A program made the position numbers and the translations under genes. A stretch of DNA of 64,000 bases, taken from assembly GCF_047496725.1 (NCBI RefSeq), contig NC_132984.1:3483001-3547000 (forward strand). The letters are read 5' to 3'. This DNA comes from Anoplolepis gracilipes (lineage: Eukaryota; Arthropoda; Insecta; Hymenoptera; Formicidae). Under the pieces are notes generated by a model. That model was not told where the DNA came from. It worked only from the letters and a program-made list of their open reading frames with translations, and made no database searches. This document shows, piece after piece, positions 56,808-64,000 of this stretch (within the stretch, counting starts at the first letter, position 1; every line of letters begins with the position of its first letter).

Positions 56808-58204
56808 GTTTAAAAATATTATATATGTAAACAGAATAAAAATATTCTACGCTTCAAGCTTCAATGATGAATTCTTTCTCGAAAGCAAAGAGAAAAGAAT
56901 ACTACTTATACAAAATTCAACAAATAATTTTGTGTATATGCGTGTGTGAAAATAATAATTATCCATAATAATATAATAAACTATATATAATAATTAATAA
57001 TTATATTAATTTAAAAATTTTTAAATTTTAATGTATTTATTATAGTTTATCTTAAATTGAGAAAGAATTTTTAAAGTGCATTTTTTGAGACACAGCAATT
57101 CCTTTCCTTGCTAAAGATCAGCTCTTAAATGAGAAATTACATTCTATTATTTGACGACAATTGTTTAAAAATATTGTATATATAAAAAGAATAAAAATAT
57201 TCTACGCTTCAAACTTCAACGATGAATTCTTTCTCGAAAGCAAAGAGAAAAGAATACTACTTATACAAAATTCAACAAATAATTTTGTGTATATGCGTGT
57301 GTGAAAATAATAATTATCCATAATAATATAATAAACTATATATAATAATTAATAATTATATTAATTTAAAAATTTTTTAATTTTAATGTTGTATTTATTA
57401 TAGTTTATCTTAAATTGAGAAAGAATTTTTAAAGTGCATTTTTTGAGACACAGCAATTCTTTTCCTTGCTAAAGATCAGCTTTTAAATGAGAAATTACAT
57501 TCTATTATTTGACGACAATTGTTTAAAAATATTGTATATATAAAAAGAATAAAAATATTCTACGCTTCAAACTTCAACGATGAATTCTTTCTCGAAAGCA
57601 AAGAGAAAAGAATATTACTTATACAAAATTCAACAGATAATTTTGTGTATATGCGTGTGTGAAAATAATAATTATCCATGATGATATAATAAACTATATA
57701 TAATAATTAATAATTATATTAATTTAAAAATTTTTTAATTTTAATGTTGTATTTATTATAGTTTATCTTAAGTTAAGAGAAAATTTTTAGACACAGCAAT
57801 TCTTTTCCTTGCTAAAGATGAGCTCTTAAATGAGAAATTACATTCTCTTATTTGACGACACTAGTTTAAAAATATTATATTTATATATATAAAGAATAAA
57901 AATATTCTACCCTTCAAACTTCAACGATGAATTCTTTCTGGAAAGCAGAGAGAAAATAATATTATTTATACAAAATAATTTTGTGTATATGTGTGTGTGA
58001 AAATAATAATTATCCATTATAATATATGATTATGTATAATAATTAATAATTATATTAATTTAAAAATTTTTTAATTCTAATGTATTTATTATAGTTTATC
58101 TTAAATTGAGAGAGAATTTTTAAAGTACAGCAATTCTATTCCTACCTAAAGATGGGCTCTTAAATGAGAAATTACATTCTCTTATTTGACGACACTAATT
58201 GTTT
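56808..58204. repeat. Four-copy tandem array, 343-358-bp unit
   Basis: Units start at about 56811, 57166, 57524 and 57867. Each carries AGAATAAAAATATTCTAC, GATGAATTCTTTCT, a run ending GTGTGAAAATAATAATTATC, GACACAGCAATTC (lost in copy 4) and AAATGAGAAATTACATTCT. Copies 2 and 3 are the closest pair and copy 4 the most decayed. Confidence 0.94.
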
Positions 58205-59524
58205 GCACATAAATACGTTGCAAATCGGAAATTAACTCCGCTCATGGCAAAGTTATCAACCTACATTGCGTGCTCGCAACGTTCTGGTTTCACGAAGCGA
58301 TGCTTTACATCGACGTATATACACCTGGCGTAGATAATTCACCGTAATATCAAATTTACCCGTAGCTTCGATATATAATTCGAGATAAGAGAGACGTTCT
58401 CCAAGATGTTTCCTTTCTCGGATTCGCTGAGCGCGTCAAATTAACCGTGCCGCCGGAAGCTGCCGAGTTTCGGGCACTAGAAACTTCCGTTAATAAACGT
58501 AGAATACGTCGCTAATCCGCATCGGTGACTTAAGAACAAAGGGACCTGTCTGGCTCCTAATAGCGCACGTGCTGCATTATGCAGGCTCTAATTTTCAACG
58601 GCGTATTTCCGCCCGGGAAATCTTACCCTCGGACTTCGACAAGATATGATATATATCCTCAAATTAATAAGGATCAACCCTGTTCGAATTCGACTCTGAG
58701 TCGATTATATATCATTGAAGAATTTTTTCAAGAATCCGCGCGGAATGATCGCTAAAAGTTACAATTACAGAAAAATTAATCCCTTCTTATCCTTCCCTAT
58801 TTTAAAAAAGTTTCTCCCCCCCCTCCCCAAGTTATTTCTCTCCTTGCAGGATTTTTTTTCATAAAGTTGTCGAGTTTTCCATGTGAAAAAATTAAATGGA
58901 AAGGAAGAAAGTTCAAAAGAGGCAGACAAATCAGAAGGAATCGGATTCCAATTCAAAAGAAATGTAAAATTAAAGGACACGAGAAACTGTAAGAAAGTGA
59001 AAAGTTATTCTTGCTCACGTCTGTACGAGGAATTGAAGGAGGGAGACACAATTAAGGGATAGGATGGGAAATGTCAAACGAAATACAATCTTATAAAGGT
59101 ATCCCCAGGATCTTCTTTCATTACCAATTTAGAAATACTCACACACCATACATTTTGCAGTTTTAATTTAAATTATATATCGTAAACTCGACACGTCTAA
59201 TAAAATCAGCGCATATGCACGAGTATATATTCCATTTTCCAATCCGGCGAGAAGGGGAAACAGCCGAGGATACTGGACTTATAATTTATTGGACAGAATA
59301 GGGGCTTGTCGCGATTTTCCACGTTGGATTCACGAAATCTATTCGGCTGCAACGAGCGGGACGTGTCGTTGCTCGGGTCGCCACAGAGGTTGGTAGAGGT
59401 GCTGAACGCTTAGCTTGATATTGATCGACCTTCTCCGCCACCCTACTCCCTTTTGCCACTCGCGTGGCCCCGCCAAGCCGCCGCATCTCCGCGCAAAGCA
59501 ACGGCCGTATAGTGACGTAACGTC

Positions 59525-59556
59525 GGGGGGGAGAAGGGGGGGAAGAGGGGGTGGGG
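59525..59556 (+). promoter_or_regulatory. G-quadruplex motif
   Basis: G runs of 7, 7, 5 and 4 separated by loops of 4, 4 and 1 nt. It meets the usual G4 rule strictly. It lies in a GC-rich patch (59250-59700) that also has a TGACGTAA cAMP-response-like site just before it. Confidence 0.7.
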
Positions 59557-59568
59557 ACAGCGAAACAA

Positions 59569-59593
59569 CCCCTGCCCTTCCCCCCTCCTGCCC
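59569..59593 (-). promoter_or_regulatory. G-quadruplex motif on the minus strand
   Basis: C runs of 4, 3, 6 and 3 on the plus strand give four G runs on the minus strand with loops of 2, 2 and 5 nt. It lies only 12 bp from the plus-strand G4 motif. Confidence 0.6.
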
Positions 59594-61122
59594 ATTTCTA
59601 CCCCGTGTAGCCGTTTCCACCATCCCTTCGACGGGCGTGCAGCAACAATTTGTCACTCAAAAATTGCGCCCCGGGGAAAAACGAGACGAGTCGGATGTAA
59701 GAACCGGGCGAGTCCACCCTTTCTAAATAGAAAGTCAAATAATCGAAAGCGAGAGAAACATTTCGCGATACTTGCTGAAAGTGTTAAAGCTCCAAAAAAA
59801 ATTCCACGAGATCGTATACATGTAATTAGTGAGAGAGAGAGAGAAAAAAAAAAGATCCTTGGAAATTAAATTTACACACACTTTTTCCCCTTTCACATTT
59901 TATGATATGATTAAAGATGTTCGATGAATTTATAGGAGCATAATCTGTTCTTATTATACGATATTATTTTTATATTTGTACTATCTTTTATTTTTATATT
60001 ATTAACTGAAAACATATATGTATTTTTTTTTTTTCCTATCGTTTATTCTATATTTATATCCCTACGTTCTGTTTTTTCTATTTTCACATTACGCAGACCG
60101 CACTTTCCGATTTGTGAGAAACACATGTTATATGAAAATAAAAGTCATTTTCAGGGAAGAAAAGGCCCAGCTGCAAGTAACTGATCAAATTTATTGGAAA
60201 TGCAAATTGAAAAATATTTATTTCGTCTTAATTTAACTGATTGTGAGATTGTTAATCAGGAGAACCGGCGAATAATTAGGGAAACATCGCCGCGGAAATT
60301 AGCATGGCAGCGATATGTAATTAACGAGCGACAGACCGTCCTCCCTTAGGAGGGCCAAAGGGGGCGTGTTGCCGAATATTGTGCGAAAAGGGACGACCCT
60401 TCCGTAACCTGCAATCTGCAACCAAATGCAACTTCAAAGGAAGCACTCAAGTATCCCTCGAGAGTTTCGAGGTGAGCGAAGGTGAAACCGAGGGGCGAAG
60501 GGGGGAGGAGGGAGCGTGAGACAGGGTGCGACAGCTTCACCGCATGTTTGTTAATTAACGCTAATTAATTAAGGAGTTTCATTGCGTAGAGATACATCTA
60601 TCCTACTCTGTATTTCAACCTTTTACGGTTAAATCGAGTTTCGATACCACGTTTCCGTTTACCTATTTTGGTTCTGGCCAATTGTTCTCTCTTTTTCTTA
60701 TAATATATAAAAAGGCTTTATTTATCGATTACAAAAATTGATTACACAATGGTATATTTTACTTAATTAAGCTTGGAGAGAGAAATAAATTTTTTTATTC
60801 CACAGATAAAAAATTGAATTTTTAATTTAAAATATAATTAAAAAAATATTTAAAAGTTGCGACATATGATCCTTCCTCCCTCTTATCGATATTAAGATCG
60901 GCAAAATTAATCCAAGTTTATCGAAGCATCTGTCATTAAAATTGAAGTCTCTCTCGCAGTTTCTGAGATAGCTTATCTGTAAAGTACAATTAATTAAGCT
61001 GCAGAGTCACGTAACAATTTGTGAAAAGTTTTCATCCAGATAACATGTGGAATAAGAGCATACTGCTCTTTTACAGTTCTTTTATATATCTTTCATATTT
61101 CTATCTCTATATATCTATACAG

Positions 61123-61159
61123 TTTAGACTTTCATTATATACAATAATGAAAGTCTAAA
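61123..61159. repeat. Perfect 16-bp-arm hairpin
   Basis: Arms 61123-61138 (TTTAGACTTTCATTAT) and 61144-61159 are exact inverted copies around a 5-nt loop. Confidence 0.85.
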
Positions 61160-61180
61160 GTTAGATACCTTATTGTCTGA

Positions 61181-61205
61181 GAAAAAAAAAAAAAAAAAAA
61201 AAAAA
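61181..61205. repeat. Poly-A tract
   Basis: About 25 A followed by gagagaaag. A short A tail after the hairpin at 61123 could mark a retroposed fragment, but no body is recognised. Confidence 0.85.
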
Positions 61206-63305
61206 GAGAGAAAGAAATTTATTGCAATCGAAATACGGGTAAAGTCAAATAATATCTAACATACATTTCAATATTTTTGTAGAAAAATGTAATATAAAAC
61301 ATACATCTCTCGAATTCTTAAAAAAATCTTGAATCTATAACAAAATTGACAAGTAAACATTAAGTGTAATCCAATGAATTTACTCTCCGGTTAGAAAAGA
61401 AAGAGACAAGTACGTATACTCTCTGCAATCGCGTCCACCTTTTCTTTCTTCTAGAATCACAATTCTGATGAATGGTGCCTTATGGTTGTCAGACACAGAG
61501 TCAGGGACAAGCGCAAATTATTACGTTATTTCGCGTTATTTTCCGACGCTGATTCTCGAATCGCGCGTTATCGACGTTTCGAGATAAAGCATGCCTTTGA
61601 CATCGAGGACATACCGGACATCGAGTGTGCTAGCTCAAGCGAAAGTGCCGGCCATCGAAGCAAACACGAAGGAATTAATTCCTGACCCGTTCGGGGGCCG
61701 AGACCGTCGGTCCCCGATCAAATTCAATTCTTTCATCATTTTAAGCAGCTGAGCGATCGGCGCTTCGAACGCGCAAATTGATCCCGAATTATTTCGCATT
61801 ATTAAAGCTTCAATAGAGGGATCTTAATTAGGCATATAATTCTAGCTTTGATTTAATTATGCCAAACGAATCTTCAACAAGTATGTTTGGTTTACTATTA
61901 TTTTTATTAATTAACCGTGTGTTTAGGATTTTATTTCATACATTGAATTTATTTATCTATTCATTTTAGAAAGATTAAATTTATTTAGTTTTATTTTCGC
62001 GCGTATTTCAGGATTAAACATTGAAATATTTAAATATATAATAAAATGTTCTCTCCTTTCTTTTATTCTTTTATTATAATTCACATTTTGCACCTTCGCT
62101 TTCCGTGGCTTTTCCTTTTTGTCGCGCCACAAGTTCACTTATAAAGGCATTCAAAGTTCACAAGTATCAAACTTATTCTTAGTTGCATCACGATTTAATT
62201 TGAATACCTTTTACACAAGAATGAGAAAATTGACTGATATCGTTAAGTTGTTTATTTTAATTATCGACTATCGCGCGCGACGCTATCGAGCGGAATTCAA
62301 GAAATAATTAACTGGATGCTCAATTAATCGACATTGTGTGCCATTCGCACTTTTAATCTTTCCTTGAAAGTTCATCCAATATATAATCGATAATAAATAA
62401 GTAGATAATTTGATGATAAATTAATATATTTCGACATAGCATAATATATATATTTTCTCAAGTAATCTCATTATCGTAACAAACACACAATAATTTACAT
62501 GTCAATTACATTCAACAAATTGTAATAATCAACTTATTCGCACAATAATTACCAAATAATTATCTCAATTAAATCGATCAATAGCGTATGCATATTTATA
62601 TGTACACATGCGAAAAACCGTACTGATAAACCGTTATTGATCAAATCTTGGATCTAAAAACTGGAAAATTTTATACGTATTATTTTCGCGACTTTACGTT
62701 TTTCTTTATTCATTTTACGAATCATCTCTGTTTCATTGCGTATCTCGTACGAATTTTTTGCCTGAGGTAAAATTCATATCTCGTTCCTGTTTGTTTTATC
62801 ATCCCCTTCGAAACGCGAAAAAATGAATTTTGAGGCAGACGAGGGATGAGCCGTTGAACATTTTATCGCCTGATAAAATCGTCGCGATTTTATCCGTCTG
62901 AGAATTTTAAACAGTCTATTTCTCGAATTAAGATAATAAAACAAGTTTCTTATTTCTGACAATCATAATTTGTAATAAATAACATTTTACATTTTAAGAC
63001 GTTTAAAATTTTAGAGAAATATATATAAATATTTATAAAATGTATATAAAAGTTTATATATATCAACCACAATATTGATTATGCATTATTAAAGAAACTT
63101 ATGCAATGCTTAAGTGAAATTTACTTTTTGAATTAATTAATACATAGTAAGAAACCCTATCTATCTTTACATGATAATCACATTTAAACTTTTATATTAA
63201 ATTAATATATACTTTTAATACTATTATATTATTAAGATTATTATTATTAAAGCGACAAAACAAGTTTCTTAAAAAATAATAAGATCTTTATATCAATAAT
63301 GTATC

Positions 63306-63311
<6 letters not shown>

Positions 63312-63345
<34 letters not shown>
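63312..63345. repeat. Poly-A tract
   Basis: 34 uninterrupted A, the longest homopolymer in the window. Confidence 0.95.
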
Positions 63346-63347
<2 letters not shown>

Positions 63348-64000
63348 AAATTACAATAACAACAAGAAATGAAAATAGAAGATCGAAAAAAACTCTCCAC
63401 ATATCATTTATACATTACATTTTTATAAAATTAAAAAATTTTTAATTATTTTCTCTCTTGAATGAATATTTTTATAAAGGAAAAAGGAAGCGCAACAAAA
63501 CTCGAGCACATCTCCGATGTGCAGCAACGACAAAAGGGTAACAAAAAATCATTCCCCATCGCGCGCTCGTAATGCAAGCGCGTTAATGAGCGCAATTAAT
63601 TCGTCTAATTAATAGCTGCGACAGCAGTCGCCACCCATCCCCATCTCTCCCAACGTCGTCGTTTCTTTTCCTTCTTTCCGCGATGTTATTTATGGCCAGC
63701 GGCATATTATACTCCGCGTGATTTTCATCCATTAAATTCAACGGAAGTGACCCTCGTATTTCTCGACTTAGATTCGGTCGTATTTAATTGCATTCCTCAT
63801 CAAATATTACCCTCCTTCCCTATTACAAGATTATAACATGTCTCGCGATGATAAGCCGACGAAAATTATGCACTTATGCTATCTGTGATATGACCGATGA
63901 AAATGAGAGATTTGTTCAATTCAGAAGAGAATAGAAATGTTTCATCTGTAAGACATAATGTAAATCTATGTATTTTGGTCTGTCATTATTATATCGATTA

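Larger units (their letters stand above)
50847..64000. other. 13.2-kb region without a recognised coding exon
   Basis: Upstream of the first coding iRhom exon, so at least part should be iRhom 5' intron. It holds an (AT)n tract, two tandem arrays (53239-54490 and 56808-58204), G-rich and C-rich runs near 59525-59593, poly(A) at 61181-61205 and 63312-63345, and stretches with clustered homeobox-like sites (about 55140-55480). The short open frames here look random. Confidence 0.7.

Overview
The window looks like an AT-rich arthropod nuclear genome. It has spliced genes with GT-AG introns, many long (AT)n tracts and poly(A) runs, and non-autonomous DNA transposons. The two recognisable proteins are animal families, and their style (AT-rich introns, GC-rich exons, a very long inactive rhomboid) fits an insect. 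I suspect a hymenopteran such as an ant, but that is inference. There are no operons, no CRISPR array and no tRNA or rRNA gene that I can support.

Layout. (1) Bases 1-2088: a 5' flank with a tandem duplication, a weak unassigned ORF and a pair of CCAAT boxes. (2) 2089-3251, plus strand: a complete four-exon gene for a Tctex-type dynein light chain of 167 residues, closest in my judgement to DYNLT5/TCTEX1D1. (3) 3252-9133: the gap between two convergent genes, holding microsatellites, a pyrimidine-rich stretch and probably the 3' UTR of the next gene. (4) 9134-50815, minus strand: one large gene in 16 coding exons for an inactive rhomboid (iRhom, RHBDF/rhomboid-5 family). Every junction keeps the reading frame and the sum is 5625 nt, or 1874 residues. 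Exons 1-5 (50815-21566) encode a long low-complexity cytosolic tail full of (D/E)R(Y/F) motifs. Exons 6-10 encode the conserved juxtamembrane region, and exons 11-16 the membrane segments and the cysteine-rich luminal domain. A 25.1-kb intron separates exons 4 and 5. (5) 50847-64000: no coding gene recognised; upstream of, or the first introns of, the iRhom gene, with two long tandem arrays and a pair of G-quadruplex motifs.

Mobile and repeat DNA sits in the introns and flanks. There is a hAT-type element with a perfect 8-bp target duplication (14996-15517) and a reversed relative at about 44111-44603. There is a piggyBac-like element bounded by TTAA (20061-20991), a palindromic element of about 0.5 kb (23367-23882) with a partial relative at 14291, a 418-bp tandem array (53239-54490), a 343-358-bp tandem array (56808-58204), and a perfect 57-bp-arm palindrome at 45264-45378.

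The two genes are not obviously linked in function. iRhoms are ER and Golgi membrane pseudoproteases that control trafficking or degradation of EGF-family ligands and ADAM17-type sheddases. Tctex-type light chains are dynein cargo-adaptor subunits. The window does not show a clearly new biological system. The best leads are the unusual iRhom tail, possible internal promoters of the iRhom gene, the perfect palindrome and the transposon structures.
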